Part shown: piece after piece, positions 34,585 through 47,100 of the stretch
Numbering within the stretch: position 1 is the first letter of the stretch
Layout of the letters: each line of letters opens with the position of its first letter
Assembly (NCBI GenBank): GCA_036245805.1
Contig: BTRK01000004.1
Span: forward strand, 5,766,001 to 5,830,000
From: Pristionchus mayeri
Taxonomy: Eukaryota > Nematoda > Chromadorea > Rhabditida > Neodiplogasteridae
Length of the DNA stretch: 64,000 nucleotides
Direction: 5' to 3'
Program-made: the position numbers and the translations under genes
Notes under the pieces: generated by a model
The model's input: only the letters and a program-made list of their open reading frames with translations
Databases searched by the model: none
Told to the model about the DNA's origin: nothing

Positions 34585-36665
34585 CTAATTGCGCCGCGCT
34601 GAGCTCTTCGATCTAGTGACCATGGGATGGGATGCTTCTCCTACTGGGCCCACAGGGTGTGTATTTTCTGATGAATGAATCTCAAGTGGGATCAGAAGAT
34701 TGAGAGGTCTCTCGATTGTCCTGCCGGCATGTGATCGCAGCGTGGCCGAAGTATCAGTGAGTGAGAGGATCTTCGCCATTTTCCAGGATGATCTCGGTGT
34801 AGTTCCACTCTCGTCTACCACTAGGACAATGGAACCAATTTTGGGGACGGAACTGGATGATCGGTTAGACTGTAGTGGGTCGGATGAATGATTCTGCGAA
34901 TCTTTGAGGGTGATGAGGTACTCACTATGCCATCTTCTCCAGAATGATTCAAAGATTTTGATCGATCGTCTGAGCTGTTTCATTGCTGCTTCTCTGCTTG
35001 AGTTTTCCTCTTCTGGAGGAATGTAGTCGTCACTATCAGTAAGGGTGAGTGAGCAACCCAGGAAGGAACTGGGCAGTATGAGATCGATAGGTCTAAGTAT
35101 GGGACCAGAGAAAGACTGGATGTCATCTGATGAAACGTATGTAAGAGGTCTCGAATTGAGGAGCGCCTCAACTTCACAAGTAAACGTGTCGAATTCGTCT
35201 CTGGTGAGTTTCTTCTTCCCTATGGAACGGGAAAATGATTCCTTGATGATTTTCTCTCGTAGATTCCTCCCTTCCATGGAGAATGGGCAGTGGTGAAGTT
35301 CCAAGTGATCCCTAGTGAGGAGAAAAGTGTGTTGATCTCAGGGTCGATCTCAGATTTGGACAACAATGTTCTTGCCATCGTAAAAGTGGTAGCCTTGTCG
35401 GAGGTGATTCTCTGGGGTGTCCCTTTACGGGAACAGAAACGACGGAAGGCAAGAATGAATGCAGAGGGGAGAAGCGATGAGACCACTTCGAGATGGGTGA
35501 GTCTGGTGGACAAGCATGTGAGAACAACGATCCAGACTTTCGAGTTGTCATCGACATGGAATGGACCTGCATAATCTATCCCACAGTGTTCGAATGGGAG
35601 GCTCTGTCTGACTCTATCAGAAGGGAGTGGAGGAGTCTGAGGGTACGTGAATGGAAGATTATTGGTCTTCCTGCAAGGAATGCATTGCCTGAGAGTGGAC
35701 TTGACAAGAGGTCTGGCTCGTGGAATCAGGAACTTGATCTTGAGGGTGTTGAGAACTATGTCTACTCCAGCATGGGTTAAAGAGTGAATGTCCCTAATGA
35801 GAAGTCGAGCTAGAGTGCTGTCAGGAGAAGTGGGGATGAAGATGGGGGATTTGAATTCATCATGTTGATTCGAGTTAGTAACTCGAGTGCTGACTCTCAA
35901 CAATCCAGTGGATGGATCTTTGATTAGAGACATCTTCTTGATGACTGAGTCACTGAGCGATTGCTGACTGAAAAAAATGAGGCGATTGAAAGCGAATCTC
36001 TTCTCCCGTGCATCCAGAGTAGATGCAGTGGGTTGGGGGAGGTTCAGTTTCTCGAGAATGCTCGCATTACTGGTCTTATGTGCGCATCGGGCGATGAATC
36101 GATAAACTAGCGCTGTCACATTGATAGCCCTTTTGAGGCTCGAATGGCGAGGGAGATTGATGGGAGACTCTGGTGGTGTCTCAATCACCTGAGCGCTGAT
36201 CACTACTGGGAATGGATCGATATCCGGGTACTGAAGTTCGGACAGATTCGTGTCAGGCCATTCAGAGGGATTGGATGATAACCACGGAGGGCCAATCCAC
36301 CATTGATGCGAAGGATCGTTCATGTCTGATGAGGAAAGGCCACGAGTTGCATGGTCGGCAGGGTTCTCTTCGCCTCTGACATGTCTCGGTGAGTGGTAAG
36401 AGAGAAGATTATCAGACGTAAGGGCGTCTCTGATCGAATGAATGAGCTTGACTCTATTGGAAACGAATACACCGACTGGCTTGTTGAACCCAGGTCTACA
36501 CCAATGAAGTGTCACAGCTGAATCCGAGAACGAGTATACATGGATTTGCTTTGTGGGAAACTCTTTTCGGATAGTCTCCACCGTGAACTGAAGCAAATTG
36601 TGTGCCATGGCAAGTGAATCAAGTTCCATCTTGGGTATGGTGGACTTGGAGTTGATGGGGGCTAG
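34585..36665 (-). pseudogene. BEL pol C-terminal part: RNase H, integrase and DUF5641-type tail, frame-broken
   Basis: Two open frames: 36660-35220 and 35304-34585. The first has the RNase H region, the integrase zinc finger (H-x-H then CIPC) and catalytic-core Asp residues in CGIDYAGP and ITSDKATTF, where most integrases have an Asn after the Asp. The end of the core (HSPWKGGIYER, catalytic Glu) is followed by a one-base slip near 35265; the remaining frame carries the region after the core, ALLNSRPL and the C-terminal Pao-type domain. It is offset by one base from the upstream gag-pol frame. Confidence 0.85.
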
Positions 36666-39600
36666 CCTAGTTTTGGAGATGATGTCGGTTTTTGACCAGG
36701 CACGTAACTATAGACCGAGGCTGCCATTGCTGATTTTGAAGCATCGCAGAATGCAACTAGAGTGATGTCATTTGATTCAGAGATATTCGTAAATCGATAG
36801 ATTGGGAGTGAGAACTGTTCGAGGTCTGAAATCTGATTGTGGAAGGATTCCCTAGTGCTCTCGTCTACTGGTTCATCCCACTTGATTGGACTGTTCCATA
36901 GACCTTGGACTGTGAGTCGAGGAGGGAGAAGGAGTGGGTTAAGAAGCCCTAGTGGATCGTATGAACTCGATACAGTACTGAGCATGGATCTCTTCGACTC
37001 TTTTTCTCTCTTGGTAGAGACGGGAATATTGATAGAGAGAGAATCTTCCTCAGTGTTCCAAATGAGACCGAGAAGTTTCTGGTTACTATCCTTTGATTGA
37101 TCGGAATCTGGCACACACGACATGAATGAGGATGAATTGGATGAGTAATCTCTAAGGTTCATGGACATCGATTGGAACAGGTGTTTCGATTGTGTGTACA
37201 TGAAGGAAGATGGGTTGTCAGCAGTGATGATGATGTTGTCTACGTAAAGATTGGAAACAAGTTGATGGACTAAGTGGGGGTCGCATTTCTTGCCCTCGTG
37301 CTGGATGTGATGGTTGATTACCTTGTTAAGAAGGCACGGGCTCTGGTTGACACCGAAAGGCGTTACGCAAAAGCGTAGGACAAGAATGTTGTTGGGGGAG
37401 ACAGGCTTGTCGATGTCTTTCAGCCATAGGAATCTGAGCATATTTCTCTGTGAAGGACACAGTTTCACTTGCAGGAATGCTTTCTCAACGTCGGCAACGA
37501 TGAGAAATGGCCTGAGTCTGGCACGAATGATGAGGGACGGGATCATTTCCAGGTCACTTGGTCCAGGGTAGATCATGTCGTTGAGTGATGGTTTGTTTTT
37601 GAGATGGGCTGAAGCATCATAGACTATGCGCAGTGGAGTGGTTGGTTTGTCTGGTCGAAGGACTGCTTGATGAGCAAGATAGTGTATGATACCACTAGTG
37701 TCAGATGGGTCGACTGCTTCTACTTGCCCTAATGAAATCTGATCTTGGATGACAGAATCGTAAAAGAGCAGCAGGTTTCTGTCAGTGGACAGATTGCGCT
37801 GTGTGGAGGAAAGACGGGAGACTGCCAGATTGTAATTATCTGGCAATTCATCCTTGGCATCAGGCTTCATGGCATACTGAACATAGTATCCGTCATCGTG
37901 AGACTGAACGGTGTCGTTGAAATGTTTCGTCACTAATTCGTCAGCCAACTTGCGCTCCTCCTTCTCTGTGGTCTCGTATATGCGCGAGATCGGATCCACA
38001 GAAAGGAAACGCTCAGCTAATTGATCTACTGAATAATTGACCGTGGTGACTGAGGCAACTGTGAGTGAAGGAGTGACTTGGTGATCAGAGGGGTTTGTTG
38101 GGGGAAGACCCTGACTCTGATTTGTAGGAGCTGCCTTATTTTTCTTGGTCGGAAGTGGTGGCGTCAGGCTCTCGGAACCGGCGACGAGGGGACCGATTAC
38201 AGATTGGATCAAGCGGTATCCTCCAGGAAGTGTCGTCGATGTTGAGTTCTCCAGTAACTTGAGTGTGTCTCCGACACCGAGAAGCAAATCGGGACTAACA
38301 GTCGACTGAGTGAAATGAACTGGGATGGTAGTGAGAGTTGTCCTGATTACATCTAAATCAGCTTCAGACAATGGCTGATGATGTATCGATTGAGTGATGG
38401 TGTCAGTATCATGAACAATAGCTTTGATGACTTCCCTACCAAGGTCAGTGATGAGCTCAAATTGTACTACTTCGTGGCTAGAGGGAAGGGAATTCTGATC
38501 CGCAGTCATTACTCCTGTGATGGAAGCATGTAACTGGTCGATTGGTTTGAGGTGAAGCTGATTGACTAGTCTTCGAGAGATGAGAGATACTTGTGCACCA
38601 GCATCTAGTAGAGCGTTCGCGTAGGAACTTCTGAGCGCGATCGTGTTTGCTAGCATGACAGGTGCTGTGAACAGTCTAGTGTTGAGCTGAATGCATGGAC
38701 TAGTAATCAATGAATGGACGCCAGACTGGTTAGGAGTAGATTGCTTCGTACACAGGGACTTGTGATGCTTTGCCTTGCACTGTGGACACGATTTGTAGCA
38801 GGCATCAGAAGAGTGGTTGGGAGAGAAGCAAGAAAAGCAGAGTGATTTGTTCTTGAGAATCTCTTTCTTCTCCCTAATTGAAGTGACACGAGCGCATTCT
38901 CCACTGTACTGATGTGTGCCACAGAAAACACACAGCGGAATCTTCCTAGAGTGGTTGGGTGTGGATGAGGAGTGGGAGGCAGGCGACTTAGTGTGAGGCG
39001 CTGTCGACGCGTGCGCCTTGGAAGGCAGCGAGCCATTATTGTACTGTGAGTTGACAACAGAGTTTGAACGCTGAGAAGTGAAAGCGCTGATCATGACTGA
39101 ATCCTCTCGCTCTTCGCGCAATTTATCCTCAATTAGTTCGAGAGCGGACACAAGTGAATCAGGTTTTTTACGAGTGACAAGCGTAATAAACTTGGGATGG
39201 ATGCTTTCAGCAAGTTGTTGTTGCATACAAAGAGCATTGATACCCGAGTCCCCATGAATGGAGTGAGCTATGTTGATCATGGCACGGACAGCTGACAGTT
39301 GGTCGTCTACTCGGGATGATTTGGCTCTAATGGAACGAAGTGATTGCATTAGACGAGCTTGAGTGAGGTCGTATCGATCGTATTCTGATTCTAGTCTAGT
39401 GAGCATTTTGGTGAGGAAGCTAGGCTGAACGGGGAGTGATGCGATTAGAGAGTGCGCTTCTCCTTTCAGATTAGAGCGAATGTGGAAAATCTTTTCTACT
39501 TCTGACAAGTGTGGCTGGTTGATAATGAGGGACTCAATCTGATACTTGAAGGCGGACCATCGAGTAATATCACTGCCGTCGAAAGTCTCGAGTCTGATGG

Positions 39601-40360
39601 GTGGAAGTGAGAGGCTAGGCCTATGCGACACTGAATCGAGTGGGGGAAGTGATTGCGTCGATGACGAAATAATTGCATTGGGTGATGAAATATGAGTGAG
39701 AGTTGATTTCCGAGTGCCGGTTGCTGGCGGGAAGGGAACAGCAGTAAGTGAACGGCTGTCGATGATACTACTATTTCCCCCCTGGCTGACATGCGCGGGA
39801 TGAGACTGAGTGACAGGGGAGGGAGGGGATGATTGCTCGGTGAATGCGTTTTGATTGGGCGTAGGTGCGAAAGACTGAGGGGAAGGCTGATTGAGAGATG
39901 CGCCCTGGTCAACGAAAGTTCCTAGCATCGACACCGCGCGAACGCGTCGTATCGATCTATTGAGGGTATTTTCGTAATATGTTTCCTTATGTTTGAGAAG
40001 AGACGCCAAACTAACTGGGCCCATTGGAAGATCGGAGGCTCCGTGCCTTGCGTTGTCCAGCTGGCGGAAGTGGTCGTCTTCTTTCTCTGCTCGTTCCTTG
40101 TCCTCGATTTTCTTGGCCATTTCGTCGATTGCTTTCTTGACGGATTCGGCGATTCCTGTATAATCGATGATGATTTGTTCGGTGTCACCAATGGTAGTGA
40201 CCATTTGGGAGCTCAGTGACATGATATCGTTTTGAGTGGAAGTTTGAGCCAGTTTGCAGGTTTCGGAATCGATGGATTCGAAAAGTGGGATGAGTTTGTC
40301 GAGAAGGGAATAGAGCTTATCGTACTCACTGGAGAATTCTGATACGAAAATGTCGCCCAT
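36662..40360 (-). CDS. BEL Gag-Pol (Gag, protease, reverse transcriptase), frame breaks at end
   Basis: A 1232-residue open frame starting 157 bp after the primer-binding site. Residues ~1-110 are helical; ~250-400 match the DUF1759 Gag region of BEL/Pao (PPIRLETFDGSDITRWSAF); ~475-540 hold three zinc-knuckle blocks. ~585-600 are the aspartic protease (LLDAGAQVSLI, DAG in place of DSG/DTG). RT spans ~900-1110, with VADVEKAFLQVKL and the catalytic-box variant LYVDNIII. The frame ends at a stop just inside the RNase H-proximal region because of a one-base deficit next to an A run (36690-36660). BEL elements normally encode all of this as one polyprotein. Confidence 0.9.
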   Translation of the reverse strand: MGDIFVSEFSSEYDKLYSLLDKLIPLFESIDSETCKLAQTSTQNDIMSLSSQMVTTIGDTEQIIIDYTGIAESVKKAIDEMAKKIEDKERAEKEDDHFRQLDNARHGASDLPMGPVSLASLLKHKETYYENTLNRSIRRVRAVSMLGTFVDQGASLNQPSPQSFAPTPNQNAFTEQSSPPSPVTQSHPAHVSQGGNSSIIDSRSLTAVPFPPATGTRKSTLTHISSPNAIISSSTQSLPPLDSVSHRPSLSLPPIRLETFDGSDITRWSAFKYQIESLIINQPHLSEVEKIFHIRSNLKGEAHSLIASLPVQPSFLTKMLTRLESEYDRYDLTQARLMQSLRSIRAKSSRVDDQLSAVRAMINIAHSIHGDSGINALCMQQQLAESIHPKFITLVTRKKPDSLVSALELIEDKLREEREDSVMISAFTSQRSNSVVNSQYNNGSLPSKAHASTAPHTKSPASHSSSTPNHSRKIPLCVFCGTHQYSGECARVTSIREKKEILKNKSLCFSCFSPNHSSDACYKSCPQCKAKHHKSLCTKQSTPNQSGVHSLITSPCIQLNTRLFTAPVMLANTIALRSSYANALLDAGAQVSLISRRLVNQLHLKPIDQLHASITGVMTADQNSLPSSHEVVQFELITDLGREVIKAIVHDTDTITQSIHHQPLSEADLDVIRTTLTTIPVHFTQSTVSPDLLLGVGDTLKLLENSTSTTLPGGYRLIQSVIGPLVAGSESLTPPLPTKKNKAAPTNQSQGLPPTNPSDHQVTPSLTVASVTTVNYSVDQLAERFLSVDPISRIYETTEKEERKLADELVTKHFNDTVQSHDDGYYVQYAMKPDAKDELPDNYNLAVSRLSSTQRNLSTDRNLLLFYDSVIQDQISLGQVEAVDPSDTSGIIHYLAHQAVLRPDKPTTPLRIVYDASAHLKNKPSLNDMIYPGPSDLEMIPSLIIRARLRPFLIVADVEKAFLQVKLCPSQRNMLRFLWLKDIDKPVSPNNILVLRFCVTPFGVNQSPCLLNKVINHHIQHEGKKCDPHLVHQLVSNLYVDNIIITADNPSSFMYTQSKHLFQSMSMNLRDYSSNSSSFMSCVPDSDQSKDSNQKLLGLIWNTEEDSLSINIPVSTKREKESKRSMLSTVSSSYDPLGLLNPLLLPPRLTVQGLWNSPIKWDEPVDESTRESFHNQISDLEQFSLPIYRFTNISESNDITLVAFCDASKSAMAASVYSYVPGQKPTSSPKLG

Positions 40361-40517
40361 TTTCTGACGGCGAGTGGAAATGGTTGATGGCAGTGCAAAA
40401 GTGGGAGTGGAATCAATTGTGATTGGTTGGGGAGTGAGCGAAAGTGGAGTGACTGGTGGTAGAATGCTTTTGGGCCACGCGGGACTTGATAATTATGGCT
40501 AGGATTGTTTAAAAAAG

Positions 40518-40528
40518 CCGATGCACCA
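40518..40528 (-). promoter_or_regulatory. BEL primer-binding site, tRNA-Gly type
   Basis: Directly after the 5' LTR on the minus strand: TGGTGCATCGG. This complements the 3' end CCGATGCA-CCA of nematode tRNA-Gly as I recall it; a check against the species' tRNAs would settle it. Confidence 0.75.
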
Positions 40529-41135
40529 TGTACAGGATTCCGTTGCCAGAATCTGTTAATGGAATGCAAGGGACAAAGGGTGATAATAAAATAACTTTAT
40601 TTATTTAAATTTACAAGTTTAAGGCGAAAAAACTAATAAATAATCAAGAAAAGGGGGGGGGGAAATTATTTGGTCAATGAAAGGCAAGAGTACCTTGTAA
40701 TGATTGATGAGAAGCTGCTGGAAGCTTGTTATCGATCGACGGTGGTCTCGCGAGTAACCGAAGGTGGTCAAACGAGTGAGTTACGGCTGACAATGAAGCG
40801 TAATGAACGCGGGATGGATGAATGAAGGCACGCAAATGATTATGCAATGCTTGGGAATGACATGAAAGGAAAGAAAAAAGGATGAGAGTAAGCACGTTAC
40901 TCGGCACGTAATCGAACAACAACCGAATAAAAAAGGAAAATTCGACGCCAAGCCCTGCGTGACTCGTCTGAGTATCGAGAACCCCAGTGCTAAAGCGAGT
41001 GCAGAATGCCTCAGACAACTTGGCGAAGTACGGTACTCGAGTTTGGTTTGTGAATCGAGAAGTGGTTGTATAAAAATATGATTATTATTGATTTTGAGTG
41101 AACGTATTGTAGTAGCGCAGTGAGCTTTCGCTACA
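40529..41135 (-). repeat. BEL 5' LTR
   Basis: 607 bp; near-identical to 32689-33288. Ends TGTA/TACA. Confidence 0.92.
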
Positions 41136-41179
41136 AGTTGCATTATTAGACAGACATCGCATGCAGGCAATCTTTACTG

Positions 41180-44100
41180 TTATCGGCCGTCACTTGCTGA
41201 AACAGTGCAAACTCCATCAGAACGAGTGAAGGTAACTCCCCTTGGTTTTATGATTCGACTTCTTAGGATAATGGAACGGTATGGAGGGAGGACGAAAAAG
41301 TTAATTAACGGAGACGCAAGGGAGAAAACACTGCATGTCTGCAATTAATCGAAATACAATAATTAAATGAACAAAGTTCGTGAAAAATAGAAATAAGTGA
41401 GGTATAGGAGGAAGTGGGGGGGGGGGGATGGGCTAATTATCCACGAAGTGCCGGTCTTACGATGACGCTTACCACCATTATTATTCGTTCTGAGAATTCA
41501 CTGCTCCAGACATTTAATACATCCAGACCCCAGAATACAACGGCGGCCGATTGCCCACATGGCAGGAGCAGTTGAAATGTGAGGGCCTGAAAGAAGAGGT
41601 TCGATCATAGGAATTCGCCCTCTGGAAATTGTTCCGAGGAGGTCCATGTTTTTCCAACTGTTTCCTACATGATATTATATTGGGAGAAACAGCAACGAAG
41701 ATGATAATCCGCTGGGAAATCAATTAAGGAACCACTGGAGATACAGCTCATCCAGTGGAATTCCAGTCTTTTTTTCCAGTCGTTTCATATCGGTACATTT
41801 CATCTCATCTCAGTGGGGAGTTAGGTAGGGAACGAGTGGGATAAAAGTACCAAAATCAGTGGAAACTCACCCTGGCGATTGAAACATGCAGCTGCTTCTC
41901 GTTTGGCTTCTAAAGAACATTATTGTTTTCGCGAAATTCACTGTGATAAACACGCTTCACCATACCGCTTTCTCAATCTTCTTCAGTAGTTTGAATCGCA
42001 CGATGAATATCAGTGTCATGACAATGGCGGGTAGCGAACATATCAGTGTATCCAACATCATCGCACGAACGGTCGTCATGTTATAATCTGTGAAAAATGT
42101 AACATTCAAATGAAGAATTCAACCAAATGTTGAATATCTGGATTAGCGCATCTATGTTTCGAGATCTATTTGTACATAGTTCGGAGTGTCGAGTAAAATA
42201 CCCGATTTATTTACTCGAAAACAATATTTAATTCAACTGATGAGGTAAATGCGAATTTGGAGATCCCGTAAACATACTTGACGCTACATATCCATTCAGA
42301 TTGAGTTTGTTCATGGTCGCTGGGTGCACGTCAGCCTCTTCAAAATAGTAGGCAACCTGTGGAAATAAGTTTGGAACATTTGTATTCTTGGTAGACCGAG
42401 AAACCCGAATAAAATGATCGCAAATATCGCACCAAAATATTAAGTAGGCAGAAGGGATCGAACCATCCGAATCGTTAGTTGTCCGTATAACTTACTATGG
42501 GCACTCCCGTGAGCATTAGACAGAAGCTGGTGACGAACCAGACGTGAGCTGGTGAGATTCGCTGTTGCGTTGATAGATCGTCGCCTCCTTAGAATGCATG
42601 TTCATTAAAGTCTCGAAAATGCTAAGATGCCATTCGATGTAGATTAAACCAAGTCCCGTAACAGTAAACAAAACAAAACTCAAGTAAACATCCACCTTCC
42701 GTGGGAAGGTGGCGTATCCGTCTTTGCAAGCAAAGTCAACAGCTGAGTGAATTTTGACAAAAATATCAATTCAAGGAAAGGAATGAAATCCTACTACACA
42801 AAAAAACAGTTCAATGAAAGTCCCGTGATCAACAGCCAAAATTCTCTCACTATTTTCTGAAGTTTCACGATGTATAGAAATGATTAATCTGCATTATTTT
42901 GTAATTCTTATTATAACAGAGATTTCCAAAAATAGTGAGAGAATTTTGGCTGTTGATCACGGGACTTTTATTGAACTGATTTTTTTGTGTAGTAGGATTT
43001 CACTCCTTTCATTGAATTGATATTTTTTGCCAAAATTCACTCAGCTGTTGACTTTGCTTGCAAAGACAGGATACGCCACCTTCCCACGGAAGGTGGATCT
43101 CGGGACTTTTATTGACGCGGATCGATTGATTTGTTTTCGTGATTACCAATTTCTGCCTACAACCCTTGATAGGATAGTAATTGGAAAGAATTGGCGAAAC
43201 TAGGGGTTTTTTTACTATTTCTCGTGGTCAAAGTCTTTTGAGACAATTGTATCATCCCCCTCCCCTTCATAATTCGTTGATTTTGGATGTCATGATTCAT
43301 CCGGTCGAGAAGCGACGGTGCCGTCTCCAACACAGTTGGCAATGGCCAGTATGCCTCATTAGGTGTTTCCAACGTGGGCAATTGTAAAGTAACACATGTC
43401 GGAAGCTTTCACCTCCCTCATCCTCCCTCTCCTCACCCAGAGGGTTCAACAGTACAAAACAAAAAGTACCCGTTCGACCCCAACAAACCACGCCGCCTTG
43501 GGTTATTTAACACGGTGATTCCAAATATGATACTCGTTTAACCCTAGCTTCGAATTTGTATCTCGTTCCCGAAGGTTGTTGACAACTTGATACGACTCGC
43601 AGTGTTTACGACCTTTGACCTGGCCATGAGAGAGACGAGGGAGGGAGAGATCAGAAGGCAGGATGGAAAATTCGCGCGGGAAAATTTTTGACAGGTCTTT
43701 TAGATGGAAACCACCTATAGATACCTATAGACCCACCTATAGATACCTATAGATACCTATAGACCCACCTATAGATGGAAACCAATCTTTTCGAAATTAT
43801 GCTCATTTGATTCGCCGTATCAATATTAGTCTACTGTAGGTCGGTGGGAACTTTGATTTTCCATTGAGAGCTTGGATAGCCGATAATGTGGACGATCTGC
43901 TAGAGGGCTCAAAATTTCGAACTTCGGAGGCCTTTTTCGCACCTTTGCAGACGGAATTTTACAATTCCGAAAGGTCTCTAGGCGGGCAACCGACTATGCT
44001 CTATTGAATGAGCGGCGCTTCTGCTCAATCCCGGACAAACGACGGGATCGTCATTGCAATAGTGCGATACCTCTTACTAGGGTACTCTTACTGGGTCCTA

Positions 44101-47100
44101 ATAATTGCCTTGATTCATTGTAGGACGAGTATTCGTTTCATAATAGGGAATGCAGATACACATTAAGCGAAAATAGTAGTATTGTCCGGGATTGTGCAGA
44201 AGCGCCGAATGAGCTATAGCACGTATCTCTACGATGCTCGCAAGGCTAACTCAAAAAACCGGGACGCCAAGAAACCGACAAAAAGTGGAGTCAGCTTGAG
44301 GCACTTCCGGTTGTGATAGAGACTTGAAATTTCGGATTTAGCATCTCTTATGTTCCTGCACAAGATCCCCAAAAGCTGGATACTTGGATTTAAGTTTGAA
44401 GGGATGTCGACACCCTACCCTCTCAGGAACCTTTCCAACTGTGGGAACCTCTCGTTTCCCGGCCAAAATAGCCCCGGCGCTTCGCGCCGGGGTTATTTTT
44501 CCTGTGGCAGTTTGTACTGCTGAAAATCGTGATCTACTTAATTTTGAATAAATACCACATTTGATGTCAGGGTTGTGCCATATCACTTTTGACGAGTCAA
44601 AAACTTGTTGAATTCGCAAACGGCCTCATATACGAATATAAAAGTTAGAATCGCGTCAAAAGAATGATGCAGGCAGATATTTGGATTCGAACCATCCTTC
44701 GTCATCTCGTTCGTAACTATTGAACTATCTGCCAACTGGCGTCGGTCCCACCTAGGATATAAAGACGGAAGCAGAACGACAGTAGGAGAACGACTGTTGA
44801 GTGCTGTACGAGATTGATGTGCAAGCCTGAATAAAACTTATTATGAAGAGGAAGAATATAAATTGCCTATAACACAGGTATCATGAGTCAGTGGAGGAAG
44901 CCGCGAACAATTTTTTTCAAACCCATTCAAAATCGACCATACTATGGTGGGATGATATACTAGTGAGAAGATTTCGAACGAACGGGACCATTTGCCCCAG
45001 AGCCGGCTTTTAGGAAATTTCCGGTTTTACAGCCGGATGTGCAGTATTTCAGCTCCCAGATGAGCTACAGAGATGGCGTTGAGCTCAAAATGTGCGGAAA
45101 ATTATTTCCTGAAACTTTTATGTTGAGAGGAAAGCTTGAAACGCAGCCGTTAAGAATGTAGATCTGAAAAAGTGGAAACAGAACATGAAAATTAATATTT
45201 TCACCATGACAGAAGTCGAGGCAATGGAATTTTATTGCACTTTATTGAAGTTGATGAGCCCTCATACACAATAAAAATATAAAAGTGGAAATCGATTGAG
45301 GCATTTTTTTGATATTTCACATTCAATGCTGATCAGTGGCTATTTCGCACAATGAAATTACTCGTTCTCTTTTCCCGCTTATTCAATGCACTAAAACGAG
45401 AGTTGCTAGGCCACATAAGTTATATTGTGCTCCAAGATCGAAGTTTTATTGATATCTAAAAAATCGTATTTCAGCACCTCCAAAAATCCCAAGTTTACGT
45501 ATCAATAATTCAAGATTCTCAAAATAGTAGATGCTGATTCAATATATACGTTGCAATAGGTATCACCATATTTTTTTTTTTTTTACACAAATTCAGCGTA
45601 AATCATACATTAGGTATAGATATTGTTGTTAGAAAATGGAAAAATCGGAGATGACTCATGTGAAAATAATTATTTTTGAGCTTTGTTTTGTTACAATTGA
45701 TAATCTTTGTAGGTCAATAATTATAAGTAAGGGAGTGTAATCGCATAGCATCGAAGTACTGACAGTTTACATGATTACACAACTTTCAAAATGTTCACTG
45801 TTGAAATTTGTGGATTTTTTAGAATTGATAAAATGCACGCATTCCGCAATGTTTTCTGAATTATATCGTTCAGATTTAATTATTGACCTACACAGATTAT
45901 GAATCGTAACAAAACTAAGCTCAAAAATGATTATTTTCACATAAGTCATCTCCGATTTTTCCATTTTCTGACAACAATATCTATACCTTATGTATGATTT
46001 ACGCTGCCTTTTTTGGTGATACCTGTTACAACTTGTATATTGAATCAGCATATACTCTTTTGAGAATCTTGAATTATTGATACGTAAACTTGGGATTTTT
46101 GGAGGTGCTGAAATACGATTTTTTAGATATCAATAAAACTTCGATCTTGGAGCACAATATAACTTATGTGGCCTAGCAACTCTCGTTTTAGTGCATTGAA
46201 TAAGCGGGAAAAGGGAACGAGTAATTTCATTGTGCGAAATAGCCACTGATCAACATTGAATGTGAAATATCAAAAAACATACCTCAATCGATTTCCACTT
46301 TTATATTTTTATTGTGTATGAGGACTCATTAACTTCAATAATAGGCAATAAAATTCCATGGCCTCGACTTCTGTCATGGTGAAAATATTAATTTTCATGT
46401 TCTGTTTCCACTTTTTCAGATCTACATTCTTAACGGCTGCGTTTCAAGCTTTCCTTTCAACATAAAATTTTCATGAAATAATTTTCCGCACATTTTGAGC
46501 TCAACGCCATCTCTGTAGCTCATCTGGGAGCTGACATACAGCACATCTGGCTGCAAACCCGGAAATTTCCTAAAAGCCGGCTCTGGGGCAAATGGTCCTA
46601 CTCGTTCGAAATCTTCTCACTAGTATATCATCCCAACATAGTATGGTCGATTTTGAATGGGTTTGAAAAAAATTGTTCGCGATGGTGCTGTTTTTGCTTC
46701 ATCGACTCGTGAACGAGTCGTGATATTAGGTTGATGCAAAAGTTTCTTTCTTTTTTTCTGAAATTAACATTTTAGCTTTCCCAGTTCTTTCCATTTGACC
46801 AATCAACTAATGACTTTTCACTGTTGATACCGGCATTAGTCCACTCTATAACGGGCACTATGTTGATCCGATTTGATCGGCGAGAATAGGACAGCTTAAT
46901 TGGGAAGTAATCGAACCATGTCTATAATACCGACTTTTCAATCGCCCAAAGCTCCAAGGAGGAGTGCTGGGGCTAAATTTGACACGTTATTGTGGAGTAC
47001 TATGTTTCGATATGTAGTATGACACGACAAGAGTATTCTGCAACGAATATCATTTTAGAAATAGACTGTTTCAAAATTTTGGAATTTCAATTAATGAGCA

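Larger units (their letters stand above)
32689..41135 (-). mobile_element. BEL/Pao LTR retrotransposon, 8.4 kb
   Basis: Bounded by two near-identical LTRs (TGTA...TACA) and flanked by the 5-bp duplication AGTTG (32684-32688 and 41136-41140). Coding strand is minus: 5' LTR at 40529-41135, then primer-binding site, gag-pol, integrase, accessory ORF, 3' LTR. Gag, zinc knuckles, protease, RT, RNase H and integrase order is that of BEL/Pao. Two phase breaks in pol (about 36655 and 35265) make this copy non-functional as read. Confidence 0.93.
43097..44671. other. Srd intron segment with small repeats, no firm gene
   Basis: Contains a minus-strand 75-residue frame (43381-43157, EAYWPLPTVLETAPSLLDRM) that I cannot place, a CCTATAGATA tandem tract (43711-43782), a small foldback (43985-44230) and a GC-rich hairpin (44470-44497). 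Confidence 0.4.

Noticed and set aside
44338..44619. Minus-strand frame of 93 codons
   Set aside because: Includes the GC hairpin and shows no domain or splice support.
45767..46051. Minus-strand frame of 94 codons
   Set aside because: Part of the 1.8-kb palindrome arm.
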